DNA from: Paenibacillus sp. FSL H8-0048
Lineage (GTDB): Bacteria; Bacillota; Bacilli; Paenibacillales; Paenibacillaceae
Assembly: GCF_038002825.1 (NCBI RefSeq)
Contig: NZ_JBBODF010000001.1
Location: forward strand, 5,084,001 to 5,148,000
Length of the DNA: 64,000 nucleotides
Direction of reading: 5' to 3'
Shown here: in pieces, positions 35,965 to 44,037 of the stretch
How the letters are laid out: the number at the start of each line of letters is the position of its first letter
How positions within the stretch are numbered: the first letter of the stretch is position 1
Position numbers and translations under genes: made by a program
Notes under the pieces: generated by a model
Seen by the model: only the letters and a program-made list of their open reading frames with translations
The model's database searches: none
Told to the model about the DNA's origin: nothing

Positions 35965-37032
35965 ATGAAGCGCAGAATCATGAAGATATGGGAGAAAATC
36001 GGTATAGTTGGACCTATAGCCGGAATGTTGATTATGCTCTATATCTCCTGGAACGGGAGCTATTTCGGATCTAGACTGCTGGTCCGTCATTTCGGCTGGT
36101 CCTTCTCTGAATACGGGTATCACCTGTTTGTGATGGCGATGCAGATTATCATCTTTTTCGTCAGCGGGGCGATTATTGCCTTCGCTACACGCGGCAAGGA
36201 TCAGAACTTCTATAGGCCGATCCTTACGGCTATGCGGCAGATTTCGCAGGGCGATTTCAAGATTGAACTGGAGAACAGCGGCCAGTACCGCCAGTTCGGC
36301 GGGATTGTGGAAGGAATCAACGAAATGGCGAGTGAGCTAAGCCGGATGGAGCTGATGCGGCAGGACTTCATCGCAAGCGTATCCCATGAGATCCAGTCCC
36401 CGCTGACCTCGATCCGCGGGTTCGCTGCTGCGCTGCAAGAGGAGAACCTCAGTCCGGATATCCGCAAGCATTACCTGGATATCATTGAAGCGGAGAGCCG
36501 CCGTCTGTCCGGCCTGAGCGACAATCTGTTGAAGCTGTCCGTGCTGGACGCGGAGAGCTTCCCGTTCGAGCAGAAGCCATATAGGCTGGATAAGCAGGTG
36601 CAGGCGATGATCCTGGCCGCAGAGCCGCAGTGGCTTGGCAAGGAGATTGAGGTAGAGGCAGAGCTTCAGGAGACCACCGTGAGCGCGGTACAGGATCTGC
36701 TGAGCCAGGTATGGACTAACCTGCTGCATAACAGCATCAAGTTCACCCCGCAGGGCGGACGGATCACCGTCTTTGTGAGCAGCAAGGAGGAATGGGTGGA
36801 GGTGGAGGTCAGGGACAGCGGGATCGGCATGACCGAAGAGGAGCTGGAGCGGATCTTCGAACGGTTCTACAAGGCGGACAAGTCCAGAAGCGTCAGCAGC
36901 GGAAGCGGAAGCGGTCTGGGCCTCCCGCTCGTGAAGAAGATCGTGGAGCTCCACGAAGGCAGCGTACACGTAACGAGCCGTCCCGGAGAGGGGACGGCCT
37001 TCATCGTGCGTCTGCCGCAGCAGAGCAGATGA
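35965..37032 (+). CDS. Sensor histidine kinase
   Basis: 355 residues. Two membrane helices (about 13-35 and 55-75) with a short loop between them, HAMP, the HisKA box SVSHEIQSPLTSIRGF and an HATPase domain with LLHNSIKFTPQGG (N box), VRDSGIGM (G1) and GSGLGLPLVKKI (G2). The short extracytoplasmic loop is typical of intramembrane-sensing kinases that detect envelope stress through a partner transporter, which fits the linked exporter. Confidence 0.93.
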   Translation: MKRRIMKIWEKIGIVGPIAGMLIMLYISWNGSYFGSRLLVRHFGWSFSEYGYHLFVMAMQIIIFFVSGAIIAFATRGKDQNFYRPILTAMRQISQGDFKIELENSGQYRQFGGIVEGINEMASELSRMELMRQDFIASVSHEIQSPLTSIRGFAAALQEENLSPDIRKHYLDIIEAESRRLSGLSDNLLKLSVLDAESFPFEQKPYRLDKQVQAMILAAEPQWLGKEIEVEAELQETTVSAVQDLLSQVWTNLLHNSIKFTPQGGRITVFVSSKEEWVEVEVRDSGIGMTEEELERIFERFYKADKSRSVSSGSGSGLGLPLVKKIVELHEGSVHVTSRPGEGTAFIVRLPQQSR

Positions 37033-37108
37033 ACCTGCCGTTGATGCGGAGGGTCCGCCCCGGCAACCCAGTCCGGGCTTTCAACGGCCAGGCGTCTGAA
37101 CAGTGCAG

Positions 37109-37156
37109 CCCCTAACCATGACACACAGATGATGTTGTCAGGGTTAGGGGTTATTT
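37109..37156 (+). terminator. Terminator of the ABC/two-component operon
   Basis: CCCCTAACC and TGACA arms pair with TGTCA and GGTTAGGGG, followed by TTATTT. Confidence 0.9.
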
Positions 37157-37205
37157 GCGCATCCATATCCGCTTGAGAGACGATAGACGGCTGCGTTGCC
37201 TCCAG

Positions 37206-38828
37206 TCACAGTCCCCGCCGGATCAGCTCTGCCAGCAGGGGGAGACCCTGCTCCAGTTCAGCCGCTGAGGCATAAGCATAGGACAGCCTGAGATGCCTGA
37301 CGTCGCTGCGGTCATACAAATCGCCTGTATTCAGCAGCAGTCCGGCACTTAGCGCTGCGCTGAACAGCTTGCGCGGAGGGACAGCCTGGTGGAGAGACAG
37401 CCAGATATAGAAGCCCCCTGCCGGCACATTCCAGGTTGCCAGTCCGGTCCAATGGAGCTGCAGCAGCTCAAGCATGTGGCTGCGGCGCGCGCGCAGTCTG
37501 CTGCGCAGCACCTGCAGGTGCTCCTCGTGATAGCCCCCCGTAAGCCAACTGGCGGCCGCAAGCTGAGACAGGGAGCTTGCACCGTAATCACTCTGCATCT
37601 TGATGTCGGCCAGCCGCCGGACGACCGGCTCAGGGCCTACAATCCAGCCGATGCGCAGCCCGGGACTGACGGCCTTGGACAGGGTGCCGAGATGCAGAAC
37701 CCGCCCCTCCTGATCCAGCGCCTTCAGCGGCGGCGGAGGCGGAACGTCCAGCCATAATTCCTGGTAGGCCCCATCCTCCAGAATGGGCAGCCCGAGTCGG
37801 CCTGTGACCTCCATCAGCTCCCGGCGGCGTCCGGCATCCATCAAGATCCCTGTAGGGTTATGAAAAGAAGGGATGCTGTACAGCATCGCGGCCTTACTGC
37901 GGACCGCTTCGGCGGCAAGCTGCTCCGGGATCAGACCACGCTCATCCATAGGCAGTCCGCTGAACTTCACCCCCGCAGACTGAAAGGCATGAATCGAATA
38001 CAGATAAGACGGCTTCTCCAGCAGAATAGATGAGCCGCGCGGCAGCAGCCCGAGGGCAATGAGCTGAAGCCCCTGAAGGGCGCCGGAGGTAATCAGAATG
38101 GAGTCCGGTCCGGCGGTAATGCCGCTCCGGGCCAGTAACCGGCTGACCGCCGCCCGCAGCACCGGATTACCGAGCGGCTCTTCATAGGAGAGCGGAGGAA
38201 GAATACGCTGCGCGAGTCCAGCCAGCACCTCATTCATCGCTGCTCCAGGCAGCAGCTCAGGTGCAGGCTCACCGGTCCCGAGCCGAATCAGACCGGGCAC
38301 ATATTCGAGCCGGTTAATGTCCTGCACGGTAGGCAGGTTGGGATAATGAATTCCCTCCTCCACATAATCGTTCCAGTTGCCTGAGTATTGCCGCTCACAG
38401 GGCTCCGCTTCCCCGGCTTCTCCGGACTGTCCGGCGGAACCACCGGAAGCCGGGGGCGTTGAACGCACGCCTGTAACTATCGTTCCGCCGCCGCGTCTGC
38501 CTTCGATCAGGCCCAGCGCGGTCAGCTGGCCCAGTGCGGTAACCACCGTACTGCGGTTCACTCCGAGCTGACGGCACAGTACCCGCTGCGGGGGCAGACG
38601 CATACCGGGAGGCCAGGCCCCGGTGCTGATCTTAGCGAGGAAGTGGGCTGAGATCTGGCCGTGAAGCGGCAGCGGAGAAGCCAGGTCCGGCTTCCAGGTG
38701 TCCGTCAGGAAGGAGAGGGTACCAGCTTGCTGCGTTCCAGGAGCTGCGTTCCGGGAAGCTTCCGTATGTACGGATGGGCCGGGCGTGCTTAAGTCTGTTG
38801 TAGGGTGGGGCCGTTGAGGTTGGGTCAA
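37206..38828 (-). CDS. MocR-type regulator: GntR HTH fused to a PLP aminotransferase-like domain
   Basis: About 540 residues from the TTG at 38828, which has AAGGAG at 38836-38841. The frame stays open to 39032, but that stretch is the repeat array and would add a repetitive pseudo-N-terminus. The HTH domain is at about 60-130 (LHGQISAHFLAKISTGAWPPG, LGVNRSTVVTALGQL). An aminotransferase fold follows, with the PLP-lysine region in HLGTLSKAVSPGLRIGW. MocR proteins sense PLP or amino compounds. Divergent from a LysE-type exporter, its likely target. Confidence 0.88.
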   Translation of the reverse strand: MTQPQRPHPTTDLSTPGPSVHTEASRNAAPGTQQAGTLSFLTDTWKPDLASPLPLHGQISAHFLAKISTGAWPPGMRLPPQRVLCRQLGVNRSTVVTALGQLTALGLIEGRRGGGTIVTGVRSTPPASGGSAGQSGEAGEAEPCERQYSGNWNDYVEEGIHYPNLPTVQDINRLEYVPGLIRLGTGEPAPELLPGAAMNEVLAGLAQRILPPLSYEEPLGNPVLRAAVSRLLARSGITAGPDSILITSGALQGLQLIALGLLPRGSSILLEKPSYLYSIHAFQSAGVKFSGLPMDERGLIPEQLAAEAVRSKAAMLYSIPSFHNPTGILMDAGRRRELMEVTGRLGLPILEDGAYQELWLDVPPPPPLKALDQEGRVLHLGTLSKAVSPGLRIGWIVGPEPVVRRLADIKMQSDYGASSLSQLAAASWLTGGYHEEHLQVLRSRLRARRSHMLELLQLHWTGLATWNVPAGGFYIWLSLHQAVPPRKLFSAALSAGLLLNTGDLYDRSDVRHLRLSYAYASAAELEQGLPLLAELIRRGL

Positions 38829-38847
38829 GAGTGGGCTCCTTCCGGGC

Positions 38848-39035
38848 GAATGATGTACAAAAGCGAACAAGCGAACACATTGTGCTTCAGCGCAGGCAAG
38901 CGGCCTGAATGTATGCGAAAAACCGAACACATTACGCTCTGCTAAGGTATTCGGGCTCAATGTATGCGAAAAACCAAACACATTACGCTCTGGGAAGCTA
39001 ATCGGGCTCAATGTATGCGAAAAACCGAACACATT
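38848..39035. repeat. 51-bp tandem repeats, GAAAAA-loop family, array 3
   Basis: Units start at 38908, 38959 and 39010 (exact 51-bp period) with AATGTATGC, the GAAAAACC loop and GAACACATT; a degenerate copy precedes them. The array lies in the leader of the mocR gene, immediately upstream of its ribosome site, and 240 bp from the divergent exporter gene. Confidence 0.85.
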
Positions 39036-39278
39036 GCCCCCTCACAGCCGCTACTGACTAACATTATCTCTCATTTCGTTCTCTCTTTCTCGTTCCTTCT
39101 TTCTTCCAGTCTACCATGATTCCTCCTCTTTCATTCGTCTTGGTTGGTATGTGTCGCAGAATTTGGATGGTTACGGCAGCTACTATGGCAGGGTACGATC
39201 ATTAGGCTATAACCGGAGGAAGTCTGAGAGGCTTGTTTATCTGGAAGCACCACTAGGAAGATATAAGGGGGAAAAGAA

Positions 39279-39896
39279 ATGGTGCAGGCCATTCTACATG
39301 GAATGATCCTGGCCTTCGGGCTGATTCTGCCGCTGGGCGTGCAGAATATATTCGTCTTCAACCAAGGGGCACAGCATCCTAGATTCCGCAGTGTAATGCC
39401 TGTCGTACTGACGGCAGCGGTATGCGACACACTGCTTATCGCTGCCGCAGTCGGTGGAGTCTCCTTGGTCATTTTATCGCTGCGCTGGGTCACACCTGTT
39501 ATATATGGTGCGGGCATTCTGTTTCTCGCCTTCATGGGCTGGAGAATCTGGCGCGCTACTCCAGCGAAGGATGAGTCGGGCCGACTCTCGGCGAAGGGAC
39601 AGATCCTTTATGCGCTGTCCGTATCCCTCCTGAATCCGCATGCATTGCTGGATACGGTGGGTGTGATCGGCACAAGTTCGCTGCAATATGACGGAACAAT
39701 GCGCTGGGCGTTCGCGGCGGCAACAGTAGCTGTCTCATGGCTCTGGTTCCTGGGTCTTGCCGCCGCGGGCCGCCAGCTCGGCAGGCTGGATGCTTCCGGC
39801 AAGGTCATGAAGGGGCTGAATACCGTTTCAGCATTGCTGATCTGGGCAATCGCCGTCTACATGGGAGTTCAGTTGTGGGGGCTGTTGTATGGCTAG
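39279..39896 (+). CDS. LysE/ArgO-family amino-acid exporter
   Basis: 205 residues with six membrane helices. ILPLGVQNIFVFNQGA near the N-terminus, GRLSAKGQILYALSVSLLNPHALLDT in the middle and SWLWFLGLAAAGRQ are LysE/ArgO features. It likely exports basic amino acids such as arginine or lysine. GGGGGAAAAGAA precedes the ATG. It is divergent from the MocR regulator, a common local-regulator arrangement. Confidence 0.92.
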   Translation: MVQAILHGMILAFGLILPLGVQNIFVFNQGAQHPRFRSVMPVVLTAAVCDTLLIAAAVGGVSLVILSLRWVTPVIYGAGILFLAFMGWRIWRATPAKDESGRLSAKGQILYALSVSLLNPHALLDTVGVIGTSSLQYDGTMRWAFAAATVAVSWLWFLGLAAAGRQLGRLDASGKVMKGLNTVSALLIWAIAVYMGVQLWGLLYG

Positions 39897-39910
39897 AGAT
39901 TTCCCTCAAA

Positions 39911-40297
39911 TTAGTCTTTACTCAATAGATCTGTTAATTCTTTAGAACTGCTTTCTTTTAATTTCAACATTTTTTCGCTATTACTATCTTTAATCAAAAA
40001 TCCACTTTTGGATTTAAAATCTAAATAAAGGCTGAATTTCACAACTTCGCTATCCGCGTAAGTAACATTCATTCGATATGTTGGTGGACCCACATCAACA
40101 GCCCCGCGTACTTTTTTCACAGTTCTTATAGCATCGCTGAATATTCGAATGCTATCGTTATCAATGTAAGTAGTTTCAGCTGTTTCGGAAATAAGACTGA
40201 CGCTAATAATCTCAGGCTGTGGTCTGACTAAAATATATGTTAAAACAAGTAATAATAATGAAATTGAAATGATGCTGATTTTTCTCATAAACTTCAA
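39911..40297 (-). CDS. Hypothetical membrane-anchored or secreted protein
   Basis: 128 residues. A basic start (MKFMRKI) and one hydrophobic segment (about 8-24) are followed by a 100-residue mixed alpha-beta domain with IFSDAIRTVKKVRGAVD and YRMNVTYADSEVVKFSLYLDFKS. I do not recognise the family with confidence; the layout resembles small YhfM-like lipoprotein domains, but there is no lipobox cysteine. It is distinctly more A+T-rich than its left neighbours and begins the accessory segment. Confidence 0.65.
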   Translation of the reverse strand: MKFMRKISIISISLLLLVLTYILVRPQPEIISVSLISETAETTYIDNDSIRIFSDAIRTVKKVRGAVDVGPPTYRMNVTYADSEVVKFSLYLDFKSKSGFLIKDSNSEKMLKLKESSSKELTDLLSKD

Positions 40298-40538
40298 CTT
40301 CCCCCTTACTGAAAAAAGATGGAGACTGATTAATCAGTTCTCCCATAATAAACAATATTTTCAGCCCTTATCCGTAAAGCCCGGCAAGCCGCTTGCCAAA
40401 CTGTTTCGATTTCTTCACACTTTCGCGATATTGTTGTTTTATTTGACTCTATTCTATTGAATTTTCAAATCTGATCCCCTACTATTACAGATATAAACAT
40501 AATGTTCTAAATTCTGGGATGTAGGAGGTGATGTTCCT

Positions 40539-41933
40539 TTGAAGCCTGCAGTCATGATTCGAGACCAGCTTGCAGATTATTTAACCCAGCATGACATGTC
40601 CATTAATCAGTTCGCCATTAGATCCGGTATTAATTCCGGAACACTGAGCCGGATCATTAATGGCCATCAGCCCATTGCCATGAGCCATCTGGAGTTAATC
40701 ACTGCAGGAATGGGGCTTGGCGAGGATTTTTTTTACAGCTTGTATGTAGAGGAATGCTTCTATTATTCGTCACCGACCTGGCGGCGGCTTCGTCCGTTCA
40801 TTGTGAAATGTGCGGAACTCGGGCGTACAGATTGTATCGAGCTGCTGGTGCAGAACTTGCTGGATAATCTGACGTATGTCCCCATGCTATACGAGGTTGC
40901 GGAAGGCTTGTTCCAGCAGGGCCACTTGGCGGCGGCGGCACTACTCTATGAGAATGTCAGCGCCAGCGAGAAATACCAGTATTCCGAACGCTTGGCTACC
41001 TGCCAATACCGCCTGTTCCAGATTGCCCTGGGTGATGATCAGAGCACGAACCTGCGCGCGGCCACGCTGTTCGAGAGCTACATCCCGCGGTTGAATGAGG
41101 CGGATCAGCTGGATGGGCTGAAGGATCTAGCCAATGTATATAGCTCGCTTCATAAATGGAACAAAGTCGAACATTTTGCCAATGAATTATACCGAATTGC
41201 TTCAATTCAATATAACTTACAATTTTCTTCGAACTGGAATCGGAACACGCTCAGGCATCCAAAAAGGCCAATATATGGTTACATATTATATTCTCATTTG
41301 CTAAAGTCTTTGGTTTGTGAAGAAGAAGGGAATTATGCAGAGGCCTTAAAGCTTGTATCCTTGTATGCGGACGGTAGTTGGATAAAAGAGCAAACTGAGG
41401 AAGCCGAGCAGACCATTGCTCAATTTCAAGAGTGGGCTACGGCAAACAACTATTTGTACCGTATCATGGATGGTGAGCAAGAAATAATAGCAGAATATGT
41501 TGAATATATTTCAACAAGAGAGAGTGAAATTTTCACAGGATTATTCAGGATTATTCAGGCTGCAAATCGTTATGAATGGAATGTTGACCATATTTTATTA
41601 AGGTTCGATGAACATCTGCCATTACGAGATTATTCCAACCTGTTTGGTGACTATCATAAACAAGTAACGTTAGACCACTACGCACAGTTTCTAATTGAAT
41701 TAGCAACTTACTACTTACAGCACAATCGAACTGAAGGGGTCCAGACTGTACTACAGAGTCTTCTGTTCTCTATCCAAATTAACAGTGAATTCAAGATCAT
41801 TAAATGTATAGATTTATTTGAACAGCACCGTGATAGAGCTAATCACGAACAAAAGAACCAGTACAAAAATTACATTAGTGAGGTGCGAAACCATTATGAG
41901 AAGAAAAGGAACACTACTCCTAGTCTTGTGTAG
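40539..41933 (+). CDS. RRNPP-type peptide receptor (XRE HTH plus helical repeats), Alo/Aim-like, copy 1
   Basis: 464 residues from the TTG at 40539, 6 bases after AGGAGGTGA. Residues 1-65 form an XRE helix-turn-helix (INQFAIRSGINSGTLSRIING). The rest is alpha-helical with TPR-like pairs (for example LYEVAEGLFQQGHLAAAALLYENV). This is the architecture of PlcR, NprR, AimR and Paenibacillus AloR: cytosolic DNA-binding proteins switched by an imported oligopeptide. Its last 38 bp overlap a secreted propeptide gene, the classic receptor-signal arrangement. A paralogue lies 0.6 kb downstream. Targets are unknown. Confidence 0.88.
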   Translation: MKPAVMIRDQLADYLTQHDMSINQFAIRSGINSGTLSRIINGHQPIAMSHLELITAGMGLGEDFFYSLYVEECFYYSSPTWRRLRPFIVKCAELGRTDCIELLVQNLLDNLTYVPMLYEVAEGLFQQGHLAAAALLYENVSASEKYQYSERLATCQYRLFQIALGDDQSTNLRAATLFESYIPRLNEADQLDGLKDLANVYSSLHKWNKVEHFANELYRIASIQYNLQFSSNWNRNTLRHPKRPIYGYILYSHLLKSLVCEEEGNYAEALKLVSLYADGSWIKEQTEEAEQTIAQFQEWATANNYLYRIMDGEQEIIAEYVEYISTRESEIFTGLFRIIQAANRYEWNVDHILLRFDEHLPLRDYSNLFGDYHKQVTLDHYAQFLIELATYYLQHNRTEGVQTVLQSLLFSIQINSEFKIIKCIDLFEQHRDRANHEQKNQYKNYISEVRNHYEKKRNTTPSLV

Positions 41934-42048
41934 TACAGTATTAATGCTCGTTGCTCCAGTGGCATATGGTGAACCAGTCAATACCAATAATACAGGTAAA
42001 CTTTCAGTGCTGGTTGAACCAACGGGACATGGACATGGTGGATATTGA
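41896..42048 (+). CDS. Signal propeptide of the Alo/Aim/Phr-like quorum-sensing pair
   Basis: 50 codons, out of frame with and overlapping the receptor's 3' end, with GAGG about 12 bases before the ATG. Residues 1-5 are basic (MRRKG), 6-22 are hydrophobic, and a signal-peptidase site AYG/EP lies near residue 25. The exported part ends in TGHGHGGY, a Gly/His-rich tail suited to processing into a 6-8-residue signal. Size, layout and position match PapR, AimP and AloP propeptides. The exact mature peptide is an inference. A terminator follows 49 bp later. Confidence 0.85.
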   Translation: MRRKGTLLLVLCSTVLMLVAPVAYGEPVNTNNTGKLSVLVEPTGHGHGGY

Positions 42049-42096
42049 GAGAAGTCTCATATCAGCGTTTATTTAAAATAAAATAAGATTAGAATG

Positions 42097-42128
42097 GACG
42101 CTCCAGAGTCGGTGGGGCGTCTTTTTTA
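42097..42128 (+). terminator. Terminator after the propeptide gene
   Basis: GACGCTCCA pairs with TGGGGCGTC, followed by six T residues. Confidence 0.88.
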
Positions 42129-42251
42129 TGGACAACTCTTATCGCCTCAGAGCTTTGCCAATATATTCACTTTAACAGATAATGCAATCAGTCCAATATT
42201 TTGTAGTTTTACATAAAAATCTATAATGTTGCATAAGGAGGCGGGATTCCC

Positions 42252-42431
42252 ATGCATAGTCCAGCAATCGTTAGAATTCGTATAGAGCAAGCTAGAAGTA
42301 TGCTTCATAAATTACATATTCAATATGGCGGTTTCAATCATCCGGAGGTCTTGCGGCAATCCGTAGTGCTGGATGAGTTGCTCAATGCCTACGATAATGC
42401 CTATCGGATGAACAAGCGGCCGCCTGCTTAA
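42252..42431 (+). CDS. Spo0E-family aspartyl-phosphate phosphatase
   Basis: 59 residues, too short for routine ORF lists. The ATG at 42252 follows AAGGAGG. Two helices with IEQARSMLHKLHIQYG, a linker NHPEVLRQS, and VLDELLNAYDNAYR match the Spo0E fold, in which the S-x-x-LD segment removes phosphate from Spo0A~P. The canonical SQELD is QSVVLD here, with Ser and LD kept. It would delay sporulation in the cytosol. It lies between the two receptors, with its own leader. Confidence 0.85.
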   Translation: MHSPAIVRIRIEQARSMLHKLHIQYGGFNHPEVLRQSVVLDELLNAYDNAYRMNKRPPA

Positions 42432-42506
42432 GCATTGATCTGGAAAATAACTAAAATTCAAATATAAAATCCAACGGATACGTGTATAAAAAAGGTGGTA
42501 ACTGAA

Positions 42507-43829
42507 GTGGAGCATACAGTCAAAATCCGGGACGAGATAGCGGCGTATCTCACAAAACATAAATTGTCTATTAATCAGTTTGCGATTGCCAGCGGAATTC
42601 ATTCCGGCACACTCAGCCGGGTCATGAAAGGCCAGCAGTCCTTGGCGATGAATCACCTGACCCGCGTGACCAGCGGGATGGGGCTGCCGGAGGATTACTT
42701 TTACAGTCAGTATGTGGATGAATGTTTATACGATTCGACACCGACCTGGCGGCGTTTACGGCCGTTCCTGCTGCAATGTGCGGCGTTATCGCGTCTGGAT
42801 TGTATTGAGCGGGTGGCGCAGAATTTACTGGATAACCTGCTGTATGCACCGCTGCTCTTCGAGGTTGCGGAGGAGTTATTTGAGCAGAAAAACTGGCAGG
42901 CCGCAGCATTAATCTACGAAAATGTGGGAGCCAGCGAGAAATACCAGCATTCCGAACGGCTGGCGCTCTGCCAGTATCGGCTCTTCCTGATTAATCTGGG
43001 CGATGATCCGCAGAAAAATCTAATCGCTGCTACTTTATTAGAGAATTATGTCGATAAGCTGGACGAAGTCAATCAGTTGGATGCGTTGAAGCAATTGGCG
43101 GATATCTATCTTGCGCTTCAGAAATGGGACAAGGTATCTGAGGTTGTAGAAGAAATGCTCCGAGTGGCTTCCGTCCATTATGACCTTCATGGTGAATCAG
43201 GCCGTAGGCATAGAGATCATAAGTTATATAAAAGGCCTCTGTACACATATATATTATATGCTCAGCTTATGAGATCCTGTATTTATGAAGAGATTGGAGA
43301 TTACAAAACTGCACTCGACATGATACCTATATATATGGATCATAGCTGGATACGGGAAGATGACGAAGAAGCATGGCGTATTAAGGCTCAATATATAGAG
43401 TGGGGAACGGCTAATACGTATCTTTACCGCTTAATGGATGGGCAGATTGAGGTTCTTGATGCATATGTCGAATACATCGCAAATCACGAAAATGAAATAT
43501 TCATGGCGCTGTTCAAGATCGTTCAAATGGCTAATCAGTATAAGTGGGACGTGGATCATGTTTTACAGAGATTTGCGGATTACATTCCTTATCGGAAGAT
43601 TTACAGTATCTTTGGTGAACATAACAAATTCCTCCATGAAAAAAACTACACCCAATTCTGCAGCGAACTGGCAACCTACTATTTATCCCGCAGGCGGTAC
43701 AAAGGCGATGATGTGATTATGCAAAGCGTAGACTTATCCGCCAAATTAGACAGCGAGCAGCAAGTGATCCGGGGGACCATATCCGTCGATTTCGAGATTG
43801 CGATATCGGATGTTCCGAAGTCGGGCTGA
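42507..43829 (+). CDS. RRNPP-type peptide receptor, Alo/Aim-like, copy 2
   Basis: 440 residues from the GTG at 42507, behind AAAGGTGG; this start aligns exactly with copy 1 (both continue with V-x-IRD). The HTH INQFAIASGIHSGTLSRVMKG and the helical repeats are clearly paralogous to copy 1 along the whole length (TPTWRRLRPF, NLLDNLLYAPLLFEVAEELFEQ, ENVGASEKYQHSERLA). The C-terminal 30 residues diverge. No propeptide ORF with a signal sequence follows, so it may be an orphan receptor or answer to the copy-1 peptide. Confidence 0.85.
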   Translation: MEHTVKIRDEIAAYLTKHKLSINQFAIASGIHSGTLSRVMKGQQSLAMNHLTRVTSGMGLPEDYFYSQYVDECLYDSTPTWRRLRPFLLQCAALSRLDCIERVAQNLLDNLLYAPLLFEVAEELFEQKNWQAAALIYENVGASEKYQHSERLALCQYRLFLINLGDDPQKNLIAATLLENYVDKLDEVNQLDALKQLADIYLALQKWDKVSEVVEEMLRVASVHYDLHGESGRRHRDHKLYKRPLYTYILYAQLMRSCIYEEIGDYKTALDMIPIYMDHSWIREDDEEAWRIKAQYIEWGTANTYLYRLMDGQIEVLDAYVEYIANHENEIFMALFKIVQMANQYKWDVDHVLQRFADYIPYRKIYSIFGEHNKFLHEKNYTQFCSELATYYLSRRRYKGDDVIMQSVDLSAKLDSEQQVIRGTISVDFEIAISDVPKSG

Positions 43830-43870
43830 TGTGTATTCAGGATTGGTTTTAACTATAGATTTTCCTTATA

Positions 43871-43906
43871 TAAAGTCTGAGATCCTTCAAGGAATCTCAG
43901 GCTTTA
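43871..43906 (+). terminator. Hairpin after receptor copy 2
   Basis: AAAGTCTGAGATCC pairs with GGAATCTCAGGCTTT (one G-U, one bulge). The T-run is short. Confidence 0.65.
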
Positions 43907-44037
43907 TGCGTTGGACAGCATAGAATTATTATAGATTTCCAAAAATGAGATATTATTGAGATCTTAATGAGAACTTTCCCCAATTCGTTTAGACTATGAT
44001 GGATAAATAGGTTCTGATGTGTGGGGAGGAATTAAGA

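Noticed and set aside
38829..39032. N-terminal extension of the MocR gene with repeated FGFSHT segments.
   Set aside because: It is the translated repeat array; AAGGAG and a TTG at 38828 mark the real start.
43637..43716. Out-of-frame short ORF inside receptor copy 2 as its missing signal peptide.
   Set aside because: It has no hydrophobic signal segment and no ribosome site, unlike the copy-1 propeptide.
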